A stretch of DNA of 64,000 nucleotides from Microcyclospora pomicola (lineage: Eukaryota > Ascomycota > Dothideomycetes > Capnodiales). This document shows positions 1 through 9,138 of this stretch, piece after piece. The stretch lies in NCBI GenBank assembly GCA_002786065.1, contig NHNY01000028.1:1-64000 (forward strand), written 5' to 3'. Below the pieces are notes generated by a model. That model was not told the DNA's origin. It saw only the letters and a list, made by a program, of their open reading frames with translations, and searched no databases. The first letter of the stretch is position 1, and every line of letters starts with the position of its first letter. The translations under genes and the position numbers were made by a program.

Positions 1-2
1 TA

Positions 3-43
3 GAAGTCTTCCCCGCGGAGTGCACGCCACCACGTGATGCACG
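3..43 (+). repeat. Left terminal inverted repeat of the Fot1-like element
   Basis: Starts GAAGTCTTCCCC and contains GTGCACG and TGCACG blocks that are shared, in inverted orientation, with the right end. These short repeated blocks are plausible transposase-binding sites (inference). Confidence 0.9.
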
Positions 44-162
44 AAAATCGCTACCAGTGGCCTCAACTTCAACCAGCAATAACACAGCCAATATAGCAGC
101 TATTGATGTAATTTTTGAAGGAGCTTGTTCCTTGATGTGATGGCTACAAATATATAAACTTT

Positions 163-2043
163 TCATGTGTTGAAGTGCCTTGGTGGTCTGATAATTCTGC
201 CTTTTGATGAAATGGTATGGGCTGGCTGTTCTGAGATTTCAGGCTTGTTAATGGCCAGTTGTGAGAGACTGGCTATAACTGATTGTTGCTGGTCAGATTT
301 TGGCCTTTTGACTACAGTTTGGAGCTGGTCTTGCAGCTGTTGTTGTGCTTGAGTGACCTCTTTTTCAATGGCCTTTTGGTGTGCCTTTTCAGTAGCAATA
401 TCCTTCTTGTGTTGAGCTGCTTGTGACCTCTGTAACCTTCTCTCTGTAGCAAGCTCTTGTTGCAGCTGCTGGTTGACCCTTTTTGCTTCAACCTGAGCTG
501 CTTTTGCTTGTTGCTGGACCTCTTTGTCTTGATCTCTCTGTTGTTGAAGGTCCTTGGCTTGCTGGATTTTGGCTGGTGAGAAGAAGGTTGCACCTTGGTT
601 GTCAATTGCTCTCAGATCTTCAAATAAGGCCCTCCCTCTCTTCCTTTTCTTCTTCTCAGTTATCAGTGCTGTTTGGAAGCCTTTGTTCTGTGCTTTAAGA
701 AGAGCATTTTGAGTGGTGATTGTCAATATGGCATCATTGAGTTTATGGACCTTCTTCTGATCTTGCTGGTCAACAACCTCTGCAACAACCTCTTTGAGAA
801 GGGTCCTGATCTTCCTCCAGTCACTGGCTGACAATGTGGAGCTACTTGAGCTGTGGTTTGACACTGGCCTTTGATTGTCAACCTCTTGAGGGTGTGTGAA
901 GATATCCAGTATGATAGCTGGATTGAATGGATAAATGCCAGTTTTGCTCCAAGCAGAAAGGATATTCTTCTCACAAAATGCCTTCTGATATGCTGGCCAA
1001 AATAGCTGAAGAAAGTCCCTTTTGGTGACAGCTGAGAGACCTTGACTGGCATGGATAAATTGGTCTAGCTGCTGACTATAATATATAGCTAGTGGAGCAA
1101 AAAGGCTGACATCAAGTGGTTGCAATCTGTGTGTTGAATGAGGTGGATAAACTGCTACAAGGATCTTGTGAGACTGGCACCAATCAAGAAACCTCATATT
1201 GATATGGCTACCATGGCCATCAACAAACAGCAACCTCCATTGCCTTCTTGCCTTTGCCTTTGTTTGACGGTCAAAGACCTTGACAAGCCACTCAAAACCA
1301 AGGTGATCATTAGTCCAGCCAGTTGGTGAGGAAGCAAAAAAGGCTGTTTGAGATTGTGGGTCAAGATCTTGAACCCAAGCATCTTGAATGTTGCCAGTAA
1401 TAGCTTTGTATATTAATGCTGGTGCAATGGCTGTACCATCAGCACATATTGTAGCAATCAATGTGATCCACTCCCTATTGCCATCTTGGATATTGCCTAG
1501 CATTCTTTTGCTCTCAAATGCTTGCTTTGAGAAGATCCTTTTTGCCTTTGTGAGGAAGCCAATAAGGAAGCCTTTTTCATCCATATTATAGATATTCTCA
1601 GGCTCCACTTGATACTGCTCAATCTTTGACTTGATCAGATCAAAATATGCCTTATATTCTTCCATTGAATCCACCTTTTTTCTGACTGAGTCCAGTGGTT
1701 TGAGGTATCTGCTTTCAAGCTGGTTTTGCCACCTTTTACAGAACCTTGAAGACCAGTTCTTCCCTGGCAATCTACCCACTATATCAGAGGCAAAATGGTT
1801 GACCATTGCAGTGGTTGGAGGGAGCCCTTGCTCAGATAATTTATTGATATAATCCACAAGGGTTCTCTCTTGTTGGTGAGACAATAACTGAGCTTTTTCT
1901 GAGGATTCTTGAGCTGAAACAGTGACCTTTCTCCAGCGCCTGGAGAGCGTGCTTCTGTCCACATTGTGCAGTTTTGAAATGGCAGAAAGATTGGGTTTAT
2001 CATGAAGATGACACTCAGCAAGTGCAAGATCAATTGGATCCAT
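163..2043 (-). CDS. Fot1/pogo-type transposase (DDE, DD35D)
   Basis: 626-residue transposase. Domains in order are an N-terminal psq-type helix-turn-helix (about 1-40), a CENP-B/Tc5-type second DNA-binding domain (about 52-110) and the DDE_1 catalytic core. The likely catalytic aspartates are D155 (in NMDEKGF), D275 (in FVDGHGSH) and D311 (in LQPLDVSLF). The last two are 35 residues apart, which is the pogo/Fot1 DD35D signature. The C-terminal third (about 430-600) is Gln- and Lys-rich predicted coiled coil and ends in a short basic, proline-containing tail. The ATG at 2043 lies just inside the right terminal repeat. The frame is open throughout with all catalytic residues present, so the protein looks functional. 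Confidence 0.95.
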   Translation of the reverse strand: MDPIDLALAECHLHDKPNLSAISKLHNVDRSTLSRRWRKVTVSAQESSEKAQLLSHQQERTLVDYINKLSEQGLPPTTAMVNHFASDIVGRLPGKNWSSRFCKRWQNQLESRYLKPLDSVRKKVDSMEEYKAYFDLIKSKIEQYQVEPENIYNMDEKGFLIGFLTKAKRIFSKQAFESKRMLGNIQDGNREWITLIATICADGTAIAPALIYKAITGNIQDAWVQDLDPQSQTAFFASSPTGWTNDHLGFEWLVKVFDRQTKAKARRQWRLLFVDGHGSHINMRFLDWCQSHKILVAVYPPHSTHRLQPLDVSLFAPLAIYYSQQLDQFIHASQGLSAVTKRDFLQLFWPAYQKAFCEKNILSAWSKTGIYPFNPAIILDIFTHPQEVDNQRPVSNHSSSSSTLSASDWRKIRTLLKEVVAEVVDQQDQKKVHKLNDAILTITTQNALLKAQNKGFQTALITEKKKRKRGRALFEDLRAIDNQGATFFSPAKIQQAKDLQQQRDQDKEVQQQAKAAQVEAKRVNQQLQQELATERRLQRSQAAQHKKDIATEKAHQKAIEKEVTQAQQQLQDQLQTVVKRPKSDQQQSVIASLSQLAINKPEISEQPAHTISSKGRIIRPPRHFNT

Positions 2044-2090
2044 GGTTGTTGAGCAATGATTTAATCAATGTGGTAATAGATTCACAAAAT

Positions 2091-2131
2091 CGTGCATGTG
2101 GTGGTCACGTGCACGGTGTGGGGAAGACTTC
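2091..2131 (-). repeat. Right terminal inverted repeat of the Fot1-like element
   Basis: Read on the minus strand it starts GAAGTCTTCCCC and matches the left end at about 32 of 41 positions. It is followed directly by the TA duplication. Confidence 0.9.
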
Positions 2132-2249
2132 TACGCCTGTCCATACAGCTGGCCACATACCTCGAGGCAATCTTTCACGTTGCGCATGTTCATTTTGCCG
2201 CTGCGCTGCTCCTCTCAAGCATACCAGCCTTCCGACTTCTTTTCGAGAT

Positions 2250-2699
2250 ATGTCTACACCCTTTCACCGCGCCATCGCCTTTGTGGTGCAAGGCACCATC
2301 TGGATCGCTGGGCTGTCTATCCTGCTCGCCATCTTCACCTTTGTCGGATGGAAGGTCAGCACGCCAATCGGGCAATCTATCGCCTTGATTGCCGAACGCT
2401 TTGACACCGACAAACAATCCTCCGAATCACACGACGAAGCCGCCCGGACAGAGCGAATCGAGCGCAGAGCACGTCGGGAGACAGGTGGCAAGGTGGGGAG
2501 CGTGGTGCTGCAGTACTACATCTGGATTGTTGCCTACGTGGTCATCCTGGATCCTACAGTTTGGGAATCCGGTCACAATATTACACAACAGCAGGTTGTG
2601 GAAAGCCTGTTGTGGAGTGCAATTGCTGCCATGGGATTACACTCGATCTTGAACTTTCTGGTCTTTGTATTGAGGAAAGGCATCGGGAGCAGTCTGTAA
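2250..2699 (+). CDS. Small multi-pass membrane protein, unknown function
   Basis: 149 residues with no introns. I do not recognise the family. Three hydrophobic segments are visible: about residues 9-32, 84-100 and 122-143. A charged Glu/Arg-rich loop (about 53-75) separates the first from the other two. The start chosen is the ATG at 2250; the same frame is open further upstream into the transposon end, but it has no earlier ATG. The transposon sits 118 bp upstream, so it must occupy the native promoter or leader region. Codon use and amino-acid content look like a genuine host gene. Localisation is inferred to be an internal membrane or mitochondrion. Confidence 0.6.
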   Translation: MSTPFHRAIAFVVQGTIWIAGLSILLAIFTFVGWKVSTPIGQSIALIAERFDTDKQSSESHDEAARTERIERRARRETGGKVGSVVLQYYIWIVAYVVILDPTVWESGHNITQQQVVESLLWSAIAAMGLHSILNFLVFVLRKGIGSSL

Positions 2700-3543
2700 G
2701 AGGCAGCAAGTAACGTAAGGTATCTTAGTTACTGTACACGGGGAGACATGGCGGTGTCCCTTAATAACTTCCTCAATACGTGTCGTAGGCATTGATTTGT
2801 CCTGTTGTAGGCTACTCAAACACGGGCAATCATTTCACTCTCCATTCAATCGTTTCGGGCTGCTAGACTCGGCTCAAGGCCGATACTTTCATGTACGACA
2901 CGGGCATTTCAGATACAGATGCCGCGGGTGGCTGAGCCATGGCTATGTTATCAACATGGTAATGACTTCTTCTGTGATGCCGATGAGCCTACTGATATCA
3001 TGCAGTCTAGCATTGCCATGTGCGGTTGCAGCTGGGATGTCGTGACTCTCGAGACGAATGTGGCGTGTTGCCGGCCGCTCTCGTGGGGCAAGCTTGGCTT
3101 CTCATTGGAACTTGTCCGCCTCCTCCACTACAGAAGGCCCAGACTTGACATTTATCTCGCACCCTCTCCATTGACCGACGACTCGTCGGCCTGGTTCGAA
3201 TGCGCCATGTACCTAATGCTTGATGGAGCTGCATGGCAGACAGTCTGACGGGCACCGGCCGCGAGGGCTGGCCGCTGTGCAACTTCACAATGCTCATCGT
3301 CGCAAGTCCCGTCGTCTCCATACCTGTATGTAGTTGCCTCTACTGAACTGTACCCGGCTGTCGTTGTCTTCATGTTTACATCGTTGCTCTGTGTCTTATC
3401 CTGACCACACTCCGGTGTTCATTACTGCTCCTGTACGCTACACTCAGTCCGCCAACGAGGTCATTCATTCAAATACCAGTCACGGCTTTTGTAGCTTGTT
3501 GCGAGAGCACTATAGGCCAGAACCCCAGAGTCATTGACACAAC
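2700..3543. other. Intergenic, no gene seen
   Basis: 844 bp between the small membrane protein and the tyrosinase-like gene, both on the plus strand. Open frames here are short, overlap each other and do not resemble proteins. It probably holds the 3' region of the first gene and the promoter of the second. Confidence 0.6.
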
Positions 3544-4766
3544 ATGTGGCCTGTCAAATCCACCATCGACTACCAAGCCCTCTCGTCAGACGACGAAAAG
3601 GGCGAGGCGATCGAAGCAGATTCGGCAGCACCGACAACCACTCCACCACGAGGGTGGCGAACGACATCGGTCTTGATCCTCGTGGGAACAGTCGTTGTCC
3701 TTATCCTGGCCACCACCGCAGTGTTCCTCGCCACTCCCGCAGATGCACCAGACCACGACGGCTTCATTGCCGAGACCGAGGTAGCGATCCCGACAAGCAC
3801 AGAGCAGTCGGGTGCAGTAGGATCAAGTACTACGAGTCGCTGCGCGAAGCGTCACGAATGGCGTACGCTCTCCCCAGCGCAGCGCCAAGCTTACATTTCC
3901 GCCGTGCTGTGTCTGCGCGAGCAGCCATCCGTACTTGCGCCGACCAGCAACCGGACGTCCTACGACGACTTCCCCTGGATCCACAGCCACGTCGGCTACT
4001 TCACACACAACGCCGCACCGTTTCTGCCGTGGCATCGCTACTTCCTGCACATCTACGAGACCACGCTGCGGGATCAGTGTGGATACGCTGGCGGCCTGGT
4101 GTACTGGGACTGGACGCAGGATTCTGAGGCCCTGGAGAAAAGCCCAGTCTTCGATGCAGAGACCGGGTTCGGCGGCGACGGTCAAGTGGGCGGTGAGATC
4201 ACTGTTGGAAAATCGGGGCGATGCGTCGTGGATGGACCATTCGCGAACGTGACGGCCGATTACTACGATGTCAAGTATCAGCCGCATTGCTTGTCACGAG
4301 GCTTCAGGGACGAGAATGGGCAGTTAGGCCACATCGACGGGCACGAGATCCGGCCAGAGTCGATTGAGGAGGTGCTGCAGGAGTCAGAGTATGAGAGTTT
4401 CGTGAAATTGATGGAGAGTCGGGTGCATGATGCGATTCCATTTGGGATTGCTGGGGACTTTGAGACTTTCACTGCTCCTTATGGTACGTCCTGCTTGGTC
4501 TTGACATTTCGGCAGCAGTTTGGTGCTGACTGCGCGATTCAGATCCACTGTTCTTTCTGCATCACACTCAGCTCGATAGGCTATGGTGGCTGTGGCAGCA
4601 ACGGCAACCGGATAATGGGCTGACAGCGTACGGCGGCCGCAAACAGCGGCACTCCATGGAGATGGCGAGTTTGAATGACAAGATCCAAATGAAGGGTTTT
4701 GCAATGGATGTCGCTGTCGCGGACGTCATGGATGTCGAAAATGAGCTTCTCTGCTACACATATTGA
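3544..4766 (+). CDS. Tyrosinase-like copper protein with N-terminal membrane anchor
   Basis: Two exons, 3544-4483 and 4543-4766, with a 59-bp intron that has GTACGT, CTGAC and CAG signals; 387 residues. The family binds two coppers and oxidises phenols or catechols. Copper-A histidines fit H147, H155 and H164 (spacing x7, x8, ending LPWHR). Copper B shows VHDAIP and then FFLHHTQLDRLWW, directly after the splice. The position where many tyrosinases have the second copper-B His reads Pro. Residues 1-40 are soluble and acidic, 41-62 are strongly hydrophobic, and the catalytic part follows, which suggests a type II membrane protein with an extracytosolic active site rather than a free secreted enzyme. 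There is no C-terminal shielding domain, as in short-type ascomycete enzymes. Confidence 0.9.
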
Positions 4767-4882
4767 ACTGACGGAAGGACCGATCACACTATCACAATTG
4801 AATCACAATCTTGTATAGTATAATTCGTGTTTTGCGATGTATATACTGTACAATACATTGGCGTGATGCACGCACCGATCGT

Positions 4883-5749
4883 TCAAACGTAACCTGAGAC
4901 GCATTAGTACATGCGACCCTGCACCGTCGTAGCAACAGCCACTTACCCTTCCTGCCGCCCGTGAAGAACATCTTGACAATGAATACCTGCAAACCAGCCA
5001 TCGCGATCATCAACCCGCTCTCAATCAAGCTGAAGTTGAAGATGCGCTTCTCAGTGCTGCGCACGGTGCTGAAGTTGCGGTTCTCGCGTGTCCGGAAGTA
5101 CTTCTGCTGCCGGGTGAGCGTCGAGATCTGGCCCGACAGTCGCACCACGGTCTCCTCCAGTGTGCTCAATTGCTCCGTTGGGACACCCGCCTTTTGCGGC
5201 AGGTCGGCGCGGACTTCGTTCTCGACCTTAGGGGAGAGGAAGAAAAAGTATCAGCTTTGTGTGTGGGACATATATGGTCGTATCGCTGCAAGCCATTGGG
5301 ATAGATGCGGCTGCGTAGCAAAGAGAAGGACTCACCGAGATCTCGAAATCAACCATCTTATCCGAGAACGTGGACACGGAGTTGTCGAAGCAGAAGCGAT
5401 ACTCGCCCATCTCAGTAGCAGTGAACACGAAGTCGCCCTGGCGCTCTTTCTCCCCCTGCATGATTACTTTCTCCTTGCCGGCCTCTTTCGACGGTCCATG
5501 GACTGAGTATGCGACTGGACGTTTCGGAGAGCATCAGCATCGACGCCAGGTATGAGACTACTGTGCTATAAGTTGCATACCATCAAAGGATCCTCCGCTC
5601 TGTACAGCGAAGTAGAATGCGATCTTGGCTCCGCCGGTCTTGACATCTGTGTAGAAGCACTCTTTCTCGTTTGGGGCAAGTTTGTAGGTGAGTGCGGTCG
5701 CGGAGGTGAAGGCGGTGAGGTAGCCCAGCAGGGCAATGAGGGCGAGCAT
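4883..5749 (-). CDS. emp24/gp25L/p24-family cargo receptor
   Basis: Four exons on the minus strand: 5581-5749, 5336-5514, 4947-5226 and 4883-4893; 212 residues. p24 proteins cycle between ER and Golgi in COPII/COPI vesicles and sort cargo. The sequence shows a signal peptide (starting MLALIALLGYLTA), a GOLD domain with the expected cysteine pair (ECFY and RFCFDN), a coiled-coil stretch (about 125-170), one transmembrane helix (about 178-198) and a short cytosolic tail ending KGYV. The last coding exon is only 11 nt (Gly-Tyr-Val-stop, sharing a split Gly codon) and supplies the sorting tail. The ATG at 5749 is preferred over upstream codons because it begins the signal peptide. It most resembles the Erp class, but the exact paralogue is unclear. 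Confidence 0.93.
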
Positions 5750-6148
5750 GGTGGTCAGTAGGAACTGGGTGGAAGATGGGACGACCAAATTGTCCAACAC
5801 GGATTATGTTGCGATTTGGTGTGAGCTGGATTCAAGGGACACGCGAGTGGCATGCGCTTTTGTGGGGCTGCACATCATTGGCTGCACGAGACTTGACGCT
5901 AGCGGAAACCCACCTCCAAGGCTGTGATACCACTCTCGATACCAGTATCTCTGTCTAGGAATCATATGTATCTCAATGTGTGTGGAGTGCGCATGTATGA
6001 TATACTGCAATCTGACAATCCAAAGCTGGCGCAAGTTCGAATGACATGAACACGATGAAAAGAATCACGGAGCTTGGCAGCATGTGGTCCATTGATATGT
6101 TACATACACTTCCACTGATCATACACCTCTCGAGTTCCCCCCTCTCAT
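5750..6148. other. Intergenic, no gene seen
   Basis: 399 bp between the p24 gene (start) and the bL27m gene (stop), both on the minus strand. It should hold the p24 promoter and the bL27m 3' end. No further signal was recognised. Confidence 0.6.
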
Positions 6149-7006
6149 TTATTTCTTGCTCTTCCCAGCACCTTTCCGCTTGACTTGCCTTCTCTCCATA
6201 TTTAATCGGATCCTTTCAGACTTCTTCCTCCAAGCAGCAAATCTATCACCGCGCTTGAAGTCAGGATATAGCCTCGTGGTTCCGCCTCTTGACCGGGCTT
6301 CTGCCTCAACCTTATCTTGTAGTCTTCCAATCTCCCAATTTCCTCTTCGATATTGGTATCCTGGACGGATCGCAGCCTGCATGTTATCTCCCATGCCTTT
6401 CAGGCGACGAGCAGCCGCGAGACGGCCCTCCTGTGGTGCCACAGTCCCAGTTGGGAGCGTCTCGGCATCCGACGCGGGTTTCTCTGTAGGTATCTGGTAG
6501 GCAAGCATACCCAACTTGCGACGGCGTGGCTCATTGGGCGCCTGTGGCAGAACTTGCTCTTTCTCAAACACTATGCCAATGTACTTTCGTTTGGGATGTC
6601 GGAGCGGATCTCGATAGTATCGAACGTATCCTGGAGCACCAGCGTGAATGGTGTGATCGCGTCCCTAGCATACATGATCAGTTTCTGTATGTACAGACCA
6701 GTCCGATGGAATGCATACCATAAAGCAATTGTCTCCTGGGAACCAGAGAGTACCTCGTTGCTTGAAGAGGATGTTGCCAGGGATCACATATTCGCCGCTT
6801 GTCTTCTTCGCTCCGAGTCGCTTTCCCGCGCCGTCTTTTGCTCCGTTGGCGCGTCCTTGCGCCTGATGCGATGCGTTTCTTTTCATCACGCGAGGCATTG
6901 GCGATGCGGAAAGTCGTAGGTTTGACAGAGCGTTCTCCAGCACTGCAAGGGTCGCCATTGATGGCGCGCGGCCTGTCCGGAAGGGAGAAAGAGCCATGGG
7001 GACCAT
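6149..7006 (-). CDS. MRP7: Mitochondrial ribosomal protein bL27m
   Basis: Two exons, 6719-7006 and 6149-6664, intron 54 bp; 267 residues from the ATG at 7006. bL27m sits near the peptidyl-transferase centre of the mitochondrial large subunit. An Arg/Ser-rich targeting presequence (about 1-45) is followed by the bL27 signature NGAKDGAGKRLGAKK and IPGNILFKQRGT. The splice then gives CFM-GRDHTIHA, as in the family. The C-terminal half is a fungal extension, basic and ending in a Lys-rich tail (KGAGKSKK). Later ATGs at 6997 and 6958 are possible starts. The longer frame to 7027 begins with TTG and is not used. It shares a 332-bp divergent promoter region with the AP-1 mu gene. Confidence 0.92.
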
Positions 7007-7338
7007 CAGGACAGACGTAGCTGACAACTATACTATGTAGCTGATGGATGTCCTCGACATGGAGTTGTGATAGAGCAGTCTTGGCGGGGTGGTCCGTGAC
7101 ACTTCCGCTCCGCTGGCCTCTTTGAACGTCAGTGGGATTACACGTATCTAGCGGTGGATACATATATGGGAATGAATTACTAGAACAAGGGAGACGAACA
7201 ACATCATTGACTTGAACAACATCAAGGACAAACCGCCATTGGAGGAAACAATTGCCAGTAACAGAGGAGAAGAACCAAGGCAGACAACATACTCGCATCT
7301 ATAGCTAGGGCCTTGTGCCCGCACGAAGCGTCTACACC
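7007..7338. promoter_or_regulatory. Divergent promoter region, bL27m / AP-1 mu
   Basis: 332 bp between the start codons of two divergently transcribed housekeeping genes. No specific motif can be assigned by eye; the regulatory role follows from position. Confidence 0.5.
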
Positions 7339-8813
7339 ATGGCATCTGCAATCTTCTTCCTCGACCTGAAGGGAAAGACTCTCCTGGCCCGTAATTATCG
7401 CGGTGACATTCCCATGTCCGCAGTTGAGAAGTTCCCAGTTCTGCTTTCAGAAGCTGAAGACGAGAGTTCATCAGTCCCACCTTGCTTCACTAGTGAGGGC
7501 ATAAACTACCTGTACATTCGACACAACAACCTCTACCTACTGGCGATCACGAAGAAGAACAGCAATGCTGCAGAGCTTTTGTTGTTCTTGCACAGAATAG
7601 TGGAGGTCTTCACAGAGTACTTCAAAGAGCTAGAGGAGGAGTCCATAAGGGACAACTTTGTGGTTATTTATGAGCTCCTTGATGAGATGATGGATTTCGG
7701 ATACCCGCAAACGACCGAAAGCAAGATCTTGCAGGAGTACATTACACAGGAGTCACATAAATTGGAAGTGGCCCGACCACCCATTGCAGTAACCAATGCT
7801 GTATCGTGGCGTAGTGAGGGAATCCGTTATCGCAAGAATGAAGTGTTTCTTGATGTGGTTGAGTCTCTGAACCTTCTGGTATCTTCATCCGGAAATGTGC
7901 TGCGGTCAGAGATCCTGGGTGCTGTGAAGATGAAGTGTTACCTCTCGGGTATGCCCGAGTTGAGGCTGGGGCTCAATGACAAAGTCATGTTCGAAACCAC
8001 AGGCCGAACTTCAAGAGGGAAAAGCGTGGAAATGGAGGACGTCAAATTCCATCAATGCGTGCGACTATCACGTTTCGAGAACGACCGCACAATCTCCTTT
8101 ATCCCGCCGGACGGCGAATTTGAGCTGATGTCGTATCGCCTGAATACGCAAGTGAAGCCGCTGATTTGGGTTGAGTGCATTGTGGAATCCCACTCGGGCT
8201 CAAGGATAGAATATATGCTCAAGGCAAAAGCGCAATTCAAGCGGCGATCCACGGCCAACAATGTCGAAATCCACATTCCGGTCCCTGACGACGCAGACTC
8301 ACCGCGGTTCAGAACGAATATTGGCTCCGTTCACTACGCACCAGAGAGCTCAGAGATCGTATGGAAGATCAAACAATTTGGTGGTGGCAAGGAGTTCCTC
8401 ATGCGTGCCGAGCTGGGGCTACCTAGCGTAAGAGGCGACGAGGAGAGGGGTGGTGGTATGATGGGCGGATTTGGTGGCAGTATGGGTGAGTCCCTACTAT
8501 TCTTGCGCAAATTGTCGAACCCTCGCCCGCTGATCATAGCTGACTCTGATTTCTTTCAGGCGGTGTGTCTGGCAGCAGTAAAGCCAAGCGACCTATCAAT
8601 GTCAAATTCGAGATTCCATACTTCACGACTAGTGGAATCCAAGTAAGATATCTCAAGATCATCGAACCAAAGGTAAAGATATTTTGCCCTAAGACACTTT
8701 CTTGCCGGTACTAACTGTTCATGATGTAGTTACAATACCCATCTCTACCTTGGGTACGATATATCACACAGAGCGGTGACATCGCCGTACGACTCCCTGA
8801 CGTCCAGTCATGA
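7339..8813 (+). CDS. APM1: AP-1 clathrin adaptor complex, mu subunit
   Basis: Three exons, 7339-8485, 8560-8672 and 8730-8813; 447 residues. It is the medium subunit of the AP-1 adaptor, which sorts cargo with tyrosine motifs between trans-Golgi and endosomes. The N-terminal longin-like domain (about 1-140) starts MASAIFFLDLKGK. The mu-homology domain (about 165-447) includes RYRKNEVFLDVVE, a family hallmark, and ends in LPWVRYITQSGDIAVRLPDV. A Gly-rich insert lies at about 370-385, where the first intron falls. The third exon is preceded by an excellent ACTAAC branch site and TAG acceptor. Length is slightly above the usual 425-440. Confidence 0.97.
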
Positions 8814-9138
8814 TTGATGATACGGAAAGTGCGCTATATATGCACTTTGGTCGATCGGCTGGTATATACGTAGATGACGATATATACTTCGATACAAAAT
8901 CATGGGTGTATACCGATCAAAGTCTTGCGCACGACCCAAATCGACGTCGGTAAATCGGATACATGATAGAAGATTGTCTGAGTGCTTTCTTTCATTCTAG
9001 GGACGATGGCTATCCGACTTCCGCCCATATCTGTTTCTACGGGATGTATATGTCTATGATCCTTCCATACACAATCCATACACAATCCGCATCAGGCATC
9101 ATATATCGTCACGCTTTGGACAAATCACTAACGTGTTC
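8814..9138. other. Convergent intergenic spacer
   Basis: 325 bp between the stops of the AP-1 mu gene (plus) and the secreted orphan (minus). It contains a direct doubling of CATACACAATC near 9067-9090 and nothing else recognised. Confidence 0.6.

Larger units (their letters stand above)
1..2133 (-). mobile_element. Fot1/pogo-family DNA transposon, complete-looking
   Basis: The element proper spans 3-2131 (2129 bp) and is flanked on both sides by TA (1-2 and 2132-2133), the target duplication expected of Tc1/mariner-pogo elements. Its ends are inverted repeats of about 41 bp. The outermost 12 bases (GAAGTCTTCCCC) match exactly, and about 32 of 41 positions match by eye. It carries one uninterrupted transposase gene on the minus strand. 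Size, ends and coding capacity fit Fot1-like elements of filamentous fungi. It lies 118 bp upstream of the start codon of the next gene. Nothing in the sequence says it is broken, so it could still be mobile. Confidence 0.93.

Noticed and set aside
312-605. Additional frames inside the transposase gene on both strands
   Set aside because: They are shadows of the Gln- and Lys-rich coding region and lack protein character.
1974-2699. Open frame running from the transposon end into the membrane protein gene
   Set aside because: It has no ATG before 2250, so it is not evidence of a fusion protein.
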